From contig JAZKZE010000109.1 in NCBI GenBank assembly GCA_045612485.1, positions 21,579 to 85,578 on the forward strand: 64,000 nt of DNA. The letters are read 5' to 3'. The position numbers and the translations under genes are program-made. Below the pieces are notes generated by a model, which saw nothing but the letters and a program-made list of their open reading frames with translations, searched no databases and was not told the origin of the DNA. This DNA is from RGIG5327 sp045612485. Its GTDB lineage: Bacteria; Verrucomicrobiota; Lentisphaeria; Victivallales; UBA1829. This document shows positions 9,260 to 18,099 of the stretch, piece after piece; position 1 is the first letter of the stretch, and every line of letters begins with the position of its first letter.

Positions 9260-10024
9260 TCAAAGGGAACCGACATGCAGAAGTACCTGCTTCCGCAAAG
9301 GATCATATTCGGCTTTGTCTTTTGTTTCAGAAATAAATTTTCTGTAAAGGGCAGCAGATTGTTTTTTATTCTGTCTTCCCTCATAGAAAATGGCTCTGTT
9401 CAGCGTGGTAAGGGGATGTCCCTGCGCTTTAGTTCTTCTCACCGCCTCCTGAAAATATCTTTCCGCAAGAGCCGGATTGGAACGGGCAAACAATATGCCG
9501 AGCGCATTGACAGGCAGAGCACTGTTTTTATATTTGGGATGCAGTGCCATTTTTTTGTAAAGAGATACAGCAAGCCGGTCATTTTTAAGAGTATAATGGG
9601 TCTGGGCAAGCAGAATAAGAGCATTCAAATCATCCGGCTTGAGATTCTGTGCCATGGTAAGGGGGCGTACGGCATCTTTATATCTTCCGGCTTTATATGC
9701 AAAAAAGCCCTGGAGATACTGTGCATGGAAATTGGAGGGGGCAAGTTTCACAGCTGCGGAAATCGTATCCATAGCCTCCTGAAGACGGTCGGTATTGTGC
9801 ATGGCAAGAGCCTGGAGGATCAATGCATGGATATTATTTTTATCTTTTGCAAGTACAGCAGCAGAATTTTCCGCTGACTTTTCCCAGTTGCCCTTTGCCG
9901 CTTCCGAAACAGAATTTGCCAGAAGCACATCAGCAGGAATATCTTTTTCCCCGCAGGAAACAAGAAAAAATATCACAATGACCGGCACCATCCAACAAAA
10001 AATATTTCTGCACTTCTTTTCCAT
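9260..10024 (-). CDS. TPR-repeat lipoprotein
   Basis: A 254-residue exported lipoprotein: the signal peptide ends in the lipobox FLVSC with Cys24 as the acylated residue. From about residue 40 to 230 there are at least five tetratricopeptide helices, with repeats of the type NPA/LAERYFQEAV and NLKPDDLNALILLAQ. TPR lipoproteins in diderms often act as scaffolds for envelope assembly; no specific partner can be named. It is the first gene before dnaG and has its own promoter. Confidence 0.85.
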   Translation of the reverse strand: MEKKCRNIFCWMVPVIVIFFLVSCGEKDIPADVLLANSVSEAAKGNWEKSAENSAAVLAKDKNNIHALILQALAMHNTDRLQEAMDTISAAVKLAPSNFHAQYLQGFFAYKAGRYKDAVRPLTMAQNLKPDDLNALILLAQTHYTLKNDRLAVSLYKKMALHPKYKNSALPVNALGILFARSNPALAERYFQEAVRRTKAQGHPLTTLNRAIFYEGRQNKKQSAALYRKFISETKDKAEYDPLRKQVLLHVGSL

Positions 10025-10065
10025 AAAAACCTCTTCTTATAATATTGATACACCCTTCTCACTTT

Positions 10066-10093
10066 ATAATACTTCCATTTTCTTTTTTTTCAA
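10066..10093 (-). promoter_or_regulatory. Promoter of TPR lipoprotein-dnaG
   Basis: TTGAAA (10088-10093), 16-bp spacer, TATTAT (10066-10071) on the minus strand, 42 bp ahead of the ATG. Confidence 0.5.
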
Positions 10094-10191
10094 GTAACAG
10101 GCTGAAGAAAGGAGAAAAAAATTAAAAAAGATTGCAGATATCCCATAAAAACTTTTTTACAGCAAGTTAAAAGTTTATTGTTTCATAATGA

Positions 10192-10530
10192 TCCTGTCAC
10201 AGGTAATCAAAAAATAATTTGGATTTTAAAGCCTTGCAAAGCCCCAACGGGGCAACAGCGAACAGCCCGGACTTACGCGGACAGGAATATCCGTTTAACC
10301 TGGGGACAGAAGGCAGATAAGTTGCAGAGCACTGGAAATGTGACAGAAAAAAAAGACACTGCCTGATATGTTCTGCCACTCTTACAGAGCTTGATTATGT
10401 TCTGATGGATTTTTACCCGGGGCAGCGCGGAACTTCCTGTCCGCTTGCCGCCGGGCTGTTTGTTTACGGTTCTTGCAGAGCCTCTGCCCTTTCAGGGCTG
10501 TTCAGTGATTTTTCCAGTCGTTCTGGAAAG
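10192..10530. repeat. Hairpin-rich non-coding region with an inverted repeat pair
   Basis: The 536 bp between 10025 and 10560 hold no convincing gene. Two 33-nt copies face each other: 10261-10293 on the plus strand and 10428-10460 on the minus strand. They share AACAGCCCGG and CGGACAGGAA around seven variable bases. Outside them lie small perfect hairpins: GCCCCaacGGGGC (10241-10253), GCCCTttcAGGGC (10486-10498) and TTTCCAGtcgttCTGGAAA (about 10511-10529). The layout resembles REP/BIME or a small non-autonomous element, but no transposase is near. Confidence 0.6.
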
Positions 10531-10560
10531 ATGTCTCAAGCTGCTCCCGGCGGCAGAAAA

Positions 10561-11325
10561 TTATTTGTGAACCCGATAGGGATAACTATTGTAATTGCTT
10601 CCGCCGATACCGCTCCAGCACAATACGCCGGGATTGGCGACCTGCACATTCCCAACCCCATTTTTCACACTGTATTTGGCAAAAGCTGCCCGGTATTTGT
10701 AAGTAACAAGTTCCGCATGGCCATCAATGAAATACATGGCAGAGTGTCTGCTGTGAGGAAAGAAAGGCACATTGTTGAAAGCATCGGAATCGCAGAAATA
10801 AAAAATACGGGAAGGCTGATAACTTACCGAGGTGGGCTTGAAGAATGACCAGTTATTGCCGCCACGGTCATACCTTTTGTTCACATAAGAGGAAACCGGC
10901 TTTGTTTTGTCATTCCCATCATCATACAGACCATCCGGCTCAATACAGGGGTTCACAAGGACATTGACAGGCTGCTGACCATTTACCGTATTCATAGACG
11001 GACATTTGAAAACTGTTTTATAACCGATGATCCTCTTTTCCGGCACATATCCGATCCTGTGCAGAAAGGTGTAATAATACAGCAGATTCTGTGTAGGAGC
11101 TGTTCTGTAAACATAAGCATGATTGATCGTCCAGTCATTATAATCCATAGAGTAACTCATAAAATATGTCCCCACCTGCCGTTTATTGCCGATACAGGAG
11201 GCGGAATAGGCCATATCCCTCGCTTTTTTCAAAGCAGGAAGCAACATTCCGGCAAGAATGGCAATTATCGCAATAACAACTAAAAGTTCGATCAGTGTGA
11301 AACCGTGGCGTCGCATAATATACAT
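10561..11325 (-). CDS. Type II secretion/type IV prepilin-like protein with H-x-DG tail
   Basis: A 254-residue pseudopilin-like protein. The prepilin peptidase site is RRHG followed by FTLIELL, then an unbroken hydrophobic helix ending in GMLLPALKKAR. The C-terminal part contains SRHSAMYFIDGHAELV, the H-x(9)-DG type signature of the large planctomycete/Lentisphaerota pseudopilin family. The start at 11325 has GGAGGAG at 6 nt; a second ATG lies three codons in. The gene stands alone, without secretion machinery. Its start codon sits inside a 16-bp near-palindrome (11314-11329), and a matching perfect palindrome lies 69 bp upstream, suggesting repression at these sites. Confidence 0.88.
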   Translation of the reverse strand: MYIMRRHGFTLIELLVVIAIIAILAGMLLPALKKARDMAYSASCIGNKRQVGTYFMSYSMDYNDWTINHAYVYRTAPTQNLLYYYTFLHRIGYVPEKRIIGYKTVFKCPSMNTVNGQQPVNVLVNPCIEPDGLYDDGNDKTKPVSSYVNKRYDRGGNNWSFFKPTSVSYQPSRIFYFCDSDAFNNVPFFPHSRHSAMYFIDGHAELVTYKYRAAFAKYSVKNGVGNVQVANPGVLCWSGIGGSNYNSYPYRVHK

Positions 11326-11398
11326 TATGTACTCCTCCTTTGTTTTTATTGTTTTGTACAGGATTTTGCCCCAAACACATCACATAATATATATTATG
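11314..11398. promoter_or_regulatory. Twin palindromes, putative operator pair
   Basis: CATAATATACATTATG (11314-11329) covers the start codon. The perfect palindrome CATAATATATATTATG (11383-11398) lies upstream and contains a TATATT that could serve as a -10 box. The centres are 69 bp apart. Confidence 0.5.
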
Positions 11399-11552
11399 CA
11401 ATGCGGAAAAATCATTTCCCGAAAACATGGAATATATTGCTTATAAGTGTATTGTACACACCCATCGCTTTTTTTCAAGAGCTATAACGGGAAAAAAATC
11501 AGATTTTTTCGCATAAAACACACAGGAAGAGAATTTTTGCCCTATATTTATC

Positions 11553-11604
11553 TGCAAAAAAAAGAAAAGACTGCCGCCAGCCTCTTCAGGCAAACAGCAG
11601 TCTT
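11553..11604 (-). terminator. Rho-independent terminator of pdh genes
   Basis: Reading the minus strand, AAGACTGC (11604-11597) pairs with GCAGTCTT (11574-11567), followed by a T-rich tract (11566-11553). It stands 46 bp past the E2 stop codon. Confidence 0.75.
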
Positions 11605-11649
11605 TACTGTCATACTTTTCCATCACTCACCGGATGGAAAAAGTTTTGA

Positions 11650-13020
11650 TCAGATGAGGGAATCCCAGAGTTCTTTGTCCTGCAGTTTTGCTTTGACTGC
11701 ATTGACAAATTTAGCTCCGTCAGAGCCGTCCACGATTCTGTGGTCAACACTGAGGGTGACTTTCATCATATCACGCACCACGATGGAACCGTCTTCTGCC
11801 ACAACAGGTGTGGGAATTGCGGAAGAAACCGCAAGAATACCGGCTTCACCGGGGTTGATGATAGCACAGAAGTTTTCCACATTCATCATACCCATGTTGG
11901 AGATGGAGAATGTTCCGCCGGACATTTCGGCAGGAGTGAGTTTGCCGGAACGGGCTTTTGCGGCCTGTTCAGCGATCTCATCGGAAAGTTCATCAAGAGC
12001 TTTTTTGTCAGCGTTGCGGACAACAGGCACCACAAGACCATTGTCAATACTTACGGCAATACCCAGATTGACTTTGGATTTGGTGACGATGGTGTCGCCG
12101 ATACATTCAGCGTTCACTGTGGGAAATTCCTTGAGAGCAAGTGCCACAGCTTTGGCAATGAACACGTTCACACTGATATTGATGCCCTGTTTCTTGAGTT
12201 CAGCACGTTTTGCCTTCACGGTGGACATATCAATGGAGCATGTCACATAGAAGTGGGGCATAACATGTTTGGACTCGGTAAGACGGCGGGCAATGACCTT
12301 ACGCATGGTGGTAAGGGGTTTGGGAAGCTCGGTAACAGCGTCTTTCACGTCTGCAAGAGTGATTCTTCCGCTTTCACCAGTACCGTTGATGGAAAGAAGT
12401 TCCAGTTTGTTTTCTTTTGCAACAGCAAGAGCAACAGGAGTGATCTTCTTGGCATTGTAGCCGGAAGATTCCAGATATTCTTTCACGTCATTTTCGGTAA
12501 CACGACCCACATCTCCGCCTGTGCCGGGGACTTTATTGATGTCAATAAGGAAGTCCTTGGCATATTTTTTCGCTCTGGGAGATACAGCTTTCTTTGCAGG
12601 AGCTGCAGCTTTGGGAGCAGCGGCAGGAGCGGGTGCGGCAGCGGGAACAGGTGCGGCAGCAGCAGGAACGGCAGCGGGAGCAGCCTTCTTTGCAGGTGCA
12701 GCTTTCTTTTCCGGAGCAGCAGCGGGGGCAGCGGCAGGAGCGGGTGCGGCGGCTTCTGCTACGAGAGCAGCAATATCTTCGCCGGGTTCACCGATGATCA
12801 GCCCCGGTGTAAGCACCGGGACTTCTTTACCTGCGGGTACCAGAATCTTGAGGATGGTACCTTCAAACTGGGATTCCACATCGAGAACGGCTTTATCCGT
12901 TTCGACATCGAACATCACATCGCCCTTCTTCAGGACATCACCCTCTTTGACCTTCCACGACTGGATCGTGACGGTCTCTTCGGACTGTCCAAGACGGGGA
13001 ATCGGAATTTTTGTTGCCAT
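11650..13020 (-). CDS. pdhC: Dihydrolipoamide acetyltransferase, E2 of pyruvate dehydrogenase
   Basis: Acetyl-transferring core of the pyruvate dehydrogenase complex (456 aa). One lipoyl domain is present (residues 1-78) with the lipoylated Lys43 in VETDKAVLD. An Ala/Pro linker of about 60 residues follows. Two consecutive modules resemble the peripheral subunit-binding domain (GGDVGRVTENDVKEYL and TGESGRITLADVKDAV) where one is usual. The C-terminal catalytic domain has the active-site motif DHRIVDG. A ribosome binding site AAGGAG is 8 nt before the ATG. It follows the fused E1 gene by 27 bp. No E3 (lpd) gene is in the window. Confidence 0.95.
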   Translation of the reverse strand: MATKIPIPRLGQSEETVTIQSWKVKEGDVLKKGDVMFDVETDKAVLDVESQFEGTILKILVPAGKEVPVLTPGLIIGEPGEDIAALVAEAAAPAPAAAPAAAPEKKAAPAKKAAPAAVPAAAAPVPAAAPAPAAAPKAAAPAKKAVSPRAKKYAKDFLIDINKVPGTGGDVGRVTENDVKEYLESSGYNAKKITPVALAVAKENKLELLSINGTGESGRITLADVKDAVTELPKPLTTMRKVIARRLTESKHVMPHFYVTCSIDMSTVKAKRAELKKQGINISVNVFIAKAVALALKEFPTVNAECIGDTIVTKSKVNLGIAVSIDNGLVVPVVRNADKKALDELSDEIAEQAAKARSGKLTPAEMSGGTFSISNMGMMNVENFCAIINPGEAGILAVSSAIPTPVVAEDGSIVVRDMMKVTLSVDHRIVDGSDGAKFVNAVKAKLQDKELWDSLI

Positions 13021-13047
13021 TTGAATTTCTCCTTGGTTCCTGTTAGA

Positions 13048-15348
13048 TTAAAGGATCTTCTTGGCAGCTGCAACCATTTCTTCCACGGTGGGAAGGAAGG
13101 CTTTTTCAAGGCAGTGTGCCTGAGGAGCAATACCGTTCTTGGCACCAAGTTTCAGTACGGGGGCATCCAGATCATCGAAGCAGTTTTCCATGATCTTGGA
13201 AACGATTTCACCGGTGAAGGATCCGATATCAACGCACTGGCTGACCACAACGCATTTTCCGGTCTTGCGGACGGAAGCATAGATGGCTTCGTAGTCGCAG
13301 GGAACCAGAGTACGCAGGTCGATGAGTTCTGCGGAGATACCTTCTTCAGCAAGAGCAGCGACTGCTTTCTTGGCATCCAGAACAGCGGGACCCCATGCGA
13401 TAAAGGTCATATCGCTGCCTTCGGAAATGGTGTTGGCAACACCGAAGGGGATGGTGTAGTCTTCTTCGGGAACAACATCTTTTTCGTTGTAGAGGAGCTG
13501 ACCTTCCACAAAGACAACGGGATTGTCGTCACGGATAGCGGTCTTGAGAAGTCCTTTTGCATCATAAGCATTGGAGGGATAGACCACATAGGTTCCGGGG
13601 ATGTGGGCAAACATGGATTCCAGACTCTGGGAGTGCTGTCCGCCGTATCCTTTACCGCCGCCGACGCTGCAGCGGACAACCATAGGAACGGTGGTGGAGG
13701 CACCGGTCATGTAGTGCCATTTTGCTGCCTGGTTGGAGATCTGGTCGGAAGCCATGAGAGCGAAGTCCATGTACATGAGTTCCACAACAGGACGGTAGCC
13801 GGTCATAGCCATACCGACAGCAGTACCGATGATGGCAGCTTCGGAGATGGGGGAGTTGAATACGCGGGCACGGCCGAAGTATTCCAGCATACCTTTGGTA
13901 AGTTTGAATGCGTTACCATAGTCGGCAACGTCTTCACCGTAGCAGACAACGCGGGCATCGCGTTCCATTTCTTCCACGAGAGCTTCTTCGATAGCAGCTT
14001 TGTAGGTCATACGGCTTTCCGCATCACGTTTGAAGGTGGGGCGGGGGCCTTTTGCCATAAGCTGGTTGTAGGGAGCGGGAACGGTGGCACTGGTGCTGTC
14101 AGTATACATATATTTGATCACGTCTTCGGGTACGGGATCGTCGGAGTCAGCAGCGCGGCGGGCAGCCTTGCGGTTGCGTTCGGCTACTTTTTCTTCCAGA
14201 GCTTTGAGTTCCTCTTCAGTAAAGACGCCTTCAGCGATGAGGTTCTTGCGGAAGCTGTCCACAGGATCCACTTCTTTCCAGAGAGCTTCTTCCTGTTTGG
14301 AACGGTATTCGGTTCTGGGGTCGGAGAGGGAGTGACCGTAGTAACGGTAGGTATCCAGTTCCAGAAGTACGGGGCCGTCGCCTTTGGCAATGATTTCCTT
14401 GGCGCGGGCGATAGCATCGCGGACAGCCAGGGGATCCATGCCGTTGACAACTTCTGCGTGCATGTTGTTGTCGGCAAAACCGGCAGCACGGCGGGCGAGA
14501 GAGCTGATGCCGTTGACTTCTCTGTCGGCACGTCCGGTCATACCGTAGTGGTTGTTCACGATACAGTAGATGATGGGAAGACCGAAGTTGATGGAGGAGA
14601 GTTCAGGATCTTTGAACTGACCCATTGCAGCCCAGTTCAGGGATTCGAGAACAACACCGTTGGAGTAGGCACCGTCACCGGCGAAGGTAACGACAACTTT
14701 GCCTTTTTCAGCGGGGTCGATGTTGATACGGTTGGTCATAGCGGCACCGGTAGCGATAGGTACGCCGCCGCCCACGATGGCGTTTGCACCAAGGTGTCCG
14801 ACGCGGAAGTCAGCAATGTGCATTCCTCCGCCGCGGCCTTTGCCGTAACCGGCTTCTTTACCGAAGAGTTCGGCGATGGTGCGGAAGATGTGATCTTCCA
14901 TGACAGCTTCCTGGAGAGCTTCTCCGGAAAGACCGGCAAATTCAGGGCAGCGTTCTTTCAGCTGGGCTTCGTTCATACGGCGGATGGCATGGAAACCTTT
15001 GGCGATGGAGTCACCGTGACCACGGTGGGTGGAGGTGATTTCATCTGTGATATTCAGAACAGAGCAGACACCGGCTGCGGTGGCTTCCTGACCGATGGAC
15101 AAGTGTGTGGGACCGCGGTATTCATAGTCGCTGAGGATCTCATAAGCACCGTTTTTGAGTTTGAGGATCATTTCCTCAAATTCACGGATGACCAGCATGG
15201 ATTCATAGATCTCCTGCAGATCTTCCTTCTTCATACCGGCTTTCATTTCTTTTTTGATCCCTTTGTTGTACTGATACTGGGGGATCGCATTGAGTTTGAT
15301 CTCTCCGGCCTTGAAATTCGGGCCGCGCTCGTTAATAAAGTTTCCCAT
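13048..15348 (-). CDS. pdhAB: Pyruvate dehydrogenase E1, alpha and beta fused
   Basis: Thiamine-diphosphate enzyme that decarboxylates pyruvate and passes acetyl to E2. Residues about 40-375 are the E1-alpha domain, with the thiamine diphosphate motif GDGAYSNGVV and NNHYG about 40 residues later. Residues about 440-766 are E1-beta (VCYGEDVADYGNAF, FNSPISEAAI, VVRCSVGGG). In most bacteria these are two genes, so the 766-aa single chain is a fusion; a charged linker of about 60 residues joins the halves. The start has AAGGAG at 6 nt. A 2-oxoisovalerate dehydrogenase is an alternative, but the context and sequence favour pyruvate. Confidence 0.93.
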   Translation of the reverse strand: MGNFINERGPNFKAGEIKLNAIPQYQYNKGIKKEMKAGMKKEDLQEIYESMLVIREFEEMILKLKNGAYEILSDYEYRGPTHLSIGQEATAAGVCSVLNITDEITSTHRGHGDSIAKGFHAIRRMNEAQLKERCPEFAGLSGEALQEAVMEDHIFRTIAELFGKEAGYGKGRGGGMHIADFRVGHLGANAIVGGGVPIATGAAMTNRINIDPAEKGKVVVTFAGDGAYSNGVVLESLNWAAMGQFKDPELSSINFGLPIIYCIVNNHYGMTGRADREVNGISSLARRAAGFADNNMHAEVVNGMDPLAVRDAIARAKEIIAKGDGPVLLELDTYRYYGHSLSDPRTEYRSKQEEALWKEVDPVDSFRKNLIAEGVFTEEELKALEEKVAERNRKAARRAADSDDPVPEDVIKYMYTDSTSATVPAPYNQLMAKGPRPTFKRDAESRMTYKAAIEEALVEEMERDARVVCYGEDVADYGNAFKLTKGMLEYFGRARVFNSPISEAAIIGTAVGMAMTGYRPVVELMYMDFALMASDQISNQAAKWHYMTGASTTVPMVVRCSVGGGKGYGGQHSQSLESMFAHIPGTYVVYPSNAYDAKGLLKTAIRDDNPVVFVEGQLLYNEKDVVPEEDYTIPFGVANTISEGSDMTFIAWGPAVLDAKKAVAALAEEGISAELIDLRTLVPCDYEAIYASVRKTGKCVVVSQCVDIGSFTGEIVSKIMENCFDDLDAPVLKLGAKNGIAPQAHCLEKAFLPTVEEMVAAAKKIL

Positions 15349-15403
15349 TTTTTCTCCTTGGATTACTTGGGGTTGAGTTTGTTGGTTTATTACTTTATAT
15401 TGG

Positions 15404-16177
15404 TTAGTAAATAACTTCCACTTTATGATTTTTCAATATTTTCACTGCATTGGGGGAAATGGCGGGATCGGTGATAAGCACATCAATATCCTCCAGGGAA
15501 CCGCTTCCGGCAAATGAGGCGACTCCGACTTTGGAACTGTCTGCCAGCACAAAAACTTTTTCCGCACAATGCATCACAAGTTCTTTTGTATATGCTTCAT
15601 TGGGGTCCGTGGTACTGATCCCGGTTTCAGGATCGAATCCAAGAGTCCCCAGAAAGGCTTTGGAAATATGAAGATTCTTCAGGATCCTGCTTGTAAGAGG
15701 TCCCACCAGGGTACGGGAGAGTTTCCGGAATTCCCCGCCTGTAAGAATAAGGCGGCAATCCTTCTCCATAAGTTCAGCGGCTGCCATAAGAGAATTGGTC
15801 ACAATGGTCAGATTCCGCATATTGGGCAGTCTTTTGGCAAGTTCCAGAACAGTACTTCCACCGTCAAGAAAGATGGTATCTGTTTCCCGGATGAAAGAAA
15901 GAGCCTTTTTAGCGATCTCCTGTTTATTTACAGCATTGAGGGAGGCTTTTTCCTCGTAAACAGGCTCCCCGATACTTCCGGGAAGTGCCGCACCGCCGTG
16001 CAGACGGCAGAGTTTTCCCCGGCTTTCCAGCTGTTCAAGATCTCTTCTCACGGTAGCTTCGGACACCCCCAGTTCCACACTGAGTTCCGCAACAGTTTTC
16101 ACTCCGCCGGCAAGGCTGCGGCAGATATGACTTTCCCGTTCCGTGGAAAGAAGTTTCCTTTTTTTCACAGGTACCAT
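15404..16177 (-). CDS. DeoR-family transcriptional regulator
   Basis: A 257-residue repressor of the DeoR/GlpR type. The N-terminal winged helix-turn-helix covers residues about 15-65 (VAELSVELGVSEATVRRDLE, LESRGKLCRLHGGA). The C-terminal sugar-phosphate sensing domain has DTIFLDGGSTV and the IVTNS segment. The ATG at 16177 (AGGTG upstream) was chosen over a TTG 69 bp further out that has no ribosome binding site and lies on the promoter. It lies 55 bp upstream of the pyruvate dehydrogenase genes on the same strand and may be co-transcribed with and regulate them. The effector is unknown. Confidence 0.9.
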   Translation of the reverse strand: MVPVKKRKLLSTERESHICRSLAGGVKTVAELSVELGVSEATVRRDLEQLESRGKLCRLHGGAALPGSIGEPVYEEKASLNAVNKQEIAKKALSFIRETDTIFLDGGSTVLELAKRLPNMRNLTIVTNSLMAAAELMEKDCRLILTGGEFRKLSRTLVGPLTSRILKNLHISKAFLGTLGFDPETGISTTDPNEAYTKELVMHCAEKVFVLADSSKVGVASFAGSGSLEDIDVLITDPAISPNAVKILKNHKVEVIY

Positions 16178-16217
16178 ATTTACACCTATTCCCCGATATA
16201 AATTTCCAATCCGTATT

Positions 16218-16246
16218 AATATGACACAATTTGATTGATTTTGCAA
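16218..16246 (-). promoter_or_regulatory. Promoter of deoR-type regulator/pdh
   Basis: TTGCAA (16241-16246), 17-bp spacer, CATATT (16218-16223) followed by AAT, minus strand. Confidence 0.5.
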
Positions 16247-16416
16247 ATTAATGAAAGAAAAAAGTTGTTTTTTTTATTCTTTTTTATCAAAAACAGTAAA
16301 AAAACGCATTTTTTTTGATTCTTTCCCTGCAAAAACGGGAACAAAATATATTTTTCCGCTGTCACAGATACGGGTTATCATTTCTTGAAATCAAAAAAGG
16401 TAAAGGAGGAATCAGA

Positions 16417-16587
16417 ATGGGTAAAAAAAAACAGGTCATCAAAGTAGCCGCCAGACAGGAAGTGATCAGAAAAAGATACAAGGCCTTTCTTGACGATCTG
16501 GAAACATACCTTCACAGAGTGAAAAAAAGGATGGAGAAAAAATTACAGGAGGCAAAAGAGGTGGAAGATATTTCTCTTGCCGGATAA
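16417..16587 (+). CDS. Small basic helical protein, 56 aa
   Basis: A short gene supported by a strong AAGGAGGA ribosome binding site 6 nt before the ATG and a clear terminator just after it. The protein starts MGKKKQVIKVAARQE and is rich in Lys, Arg and Glu throughout. It is predicted to be one long amphipathic helix or coiled coil ending in EDISLAG. It has no signal peptide or cysteine. Nucleic-acid binding is plausible from the charge but not shown. It has its own transcription unit between the DeoR gene (opposite strand) and leuC. Confidence 0.6.
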   Translation: MGKKKQVIKVAARQEVIRKRYKAFLDDLETYLHRVKKRMEKKLQEAKEVEDISLAG

Positions 16588-16613
16588 TACAGCTGATCCG
16601 GCTCCATCTGCGG

Positions 16614-16662
16614 GCCTGCCGCAAACCTTTATAATGGTTTCCGGCAGGCTCATTTCTTTTTT
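16614..16662 (+). terminator. Terminator after the 56-aa gene
   Basis: GCCTGCCG (16614-16621) and CGGCAGGC (16642-16649) form a perfect 8-bp stem followed by TCATTTCTTTTTTC. Confidence 0.75.
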
Positions 16663-16710
16663 CTGTCTGCCCTTTCCGGCAGCCCCCGGGAAAGAAGCAA
16701 TGCTTTTCAC

Positions 16711-16742
16711 TTGAAAAAATCCTTTTCATAAGTTATATTAAT
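16711..16742 (+). promoter_or_regulatory. Promoter of leuCD
   Basis: TTGAAA (16711-16716), 17-bp spacer, TATATT (16734-16739) followed by AAT; 52 bp upstream of the leuC ATG. Confidence 0.65.
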
Positions 16743-16793
16743 AAACCGTTCCGGAAACAGTAACATTATTTATATACCTCAAAGGAGAAGAAA

Positions 16794-18080
16794 ATGGGAA
16801 AGACTGTTGCACAGAAGATCTTTGACGCACATTGCAAGGATACCCCCGCAGAGGGCGTATTTGTGCTTTCTCTGGACAGAGTATTCTGCCATGAGATCAC
16901 AACCCCTATCGCCATCAATGACCTTGTAGAAAAAGGCAAAGACCGCGTTTACGACGCAGAAAAAATCAAAGCGGTGATCGACCATGTGACCCCCGCAAAA
17001 GATTCCAAGACCGCCCTTCAGGGCAAAACATTGCGTGACTGGGCACGCAGACACAATATCAAAGACTTTTTCGACATCGGCAGAAATGGTGTCTGTCATG
17101 CCATCTTCCCTGAAAAGGGTTTTGTCCGTCCCGGTTATACCATTATCATGGGAGACTCCCATACCTGTACCCACGGTGCCTTCGGTGCCTTTGCCGCAGG
17201 CGTAGGAACTACCGACCTGGAAGTGGGTATCCTTAAAGGAGTCTGCATCATGCGCGAACCCAAGACCATCAAAATCGATGTAAAGGGCAAACTGCGTAAT
17301 GGTGTATATGCCAAAGACCTGATCCTTACGATCATCAAACTTCTCACTGTCAACGGAGCTACCGACCATGTGATCGAATTTGCCGGGGAAGGTGTGGAAG
17401 TTATGGGAATGGATTCCAGAATGACCCTCTGCAATATGGCGATCGAAGCCGGGGCGACCTGCGGTATCTGTTACCCTGACATGGTCACTGTAGATTATCT
17501 GTGGCCCTTCATCAAAGATGAATTTACCTCGAAAGAAGCCGCCCTCAAAGAATATTCCAAATGGCTGCCCGATGCTGGTGCAAATTATGTAAAGGTCATT
17601 GAGATCAATGCCGCTGAGATCGAACCTGTGATGACGGTAAACTACAAGCCCGATCAGGTAAAGACCATCCGGGAAATGGAAGGAACAAAGATCGACCAGA
17701 TCTATATCGGAAGCTGTACAAACGGAAGGATCGAAGACCTGCGTATTGCCGCTGAGATCGTAAAAGGCAAAACCGTTCACCCCATGGTGCGTGCCATTGT
17801 CTCACCTGCCACATGCGATATTTACCGTCAGGCGGAAGATGAAGGATTGATCAAGATCTTTGCCGATGCCGGATTCTGTGTGACCAATGCCACCTGCGGA
17901 GCCTGTCTGGGAATGAGTAATGGTGTGCTTGCGGAAGGAGAGGTATGTGCCAGTACCACCAACCGTAACTTCAACGGACGTATGGGTAAAGGAGGTATGG
18001 TACATCTTATGAGTCCCGCTTCTGCCGCCTCTGCCGCCATCGCCGGCGAGATCAAAAACTCCCCCCTTTTCAAAGACTGA
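16794..18080 (+). CDS. leuC: 3-isopropylmalate dehydratase, large subunit
   Basis: Aconitase-family [4Fe-4S] enzyme of leucine synthesis that isomerises 2- and 3-isopropylmalate with LeuD. The 428-aa length and sequence fit the shorter LeuC2/homoaconitase-like type. MGDSHTCTHGAFG and the cluster-ligand motifs IGSCTNGRIEDL and TCGACLGMS are intact. GGAG lies 8 nt before the ATG. leuD follows after 19 bp. No other leu genes are in the window, so a homoaconitase or methylmalate role cannot be ruled out. Confidence 0.93.
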   Translation: MGKTVAQKIFDAHCKDTPAEGVFVLSLDRVFCHEITTPIAINDLVEKGKDRVYDAEKIKAVIDHVTPAKDSKTALQGKTLRDWARRHNIKDFFDIGRNGVCHAIFPEKGFVRPGYTIIMGDSHTCTHGAFGAFAAGVGTTDLEVGILKGVCIMREPKTIKIDVKGKLRNGVYAKDLILTIIKLLTVNGATDHVIEFAGEGVEVMGMDSRMTLCNMAIEAGATCGICYPDMVTVDYLWPFIKDEFTSKEAALKEYSKWLPDAGANYVKVIEINAAEIEPVMTVNYKPDQVKTIREMEGTKIDQIYIGSCTNGRIEDLRIAAEIVKGKTVHPMVRAIVSPATCDIYRQAEDEGLIKIFADAGFCVTNATCGACLGMSNGVLAEGEVCASTTNRNFNGRMGKGGMVHLMSPASAASAAIAGEIKNSPLFKD

Positions 18081-18099
18081 GTAAAACAGAAGGTGAAAA

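Noticed and set aside
10178..10848. Short open frames in the hairpin-rich region before the first prepilin
   Set aside because: They cover repeats and hairpins, lack ribosome binding sites and run into the prepilin gene on the other strand.
11740..15414. 1224-codon open frame opposite the pdh genes
   Set aside because: Low-complexity His/Gly/Phe/Ser translation without family similarity; it mirrors well-supported E1/E2 genes and reflects their codon bias.
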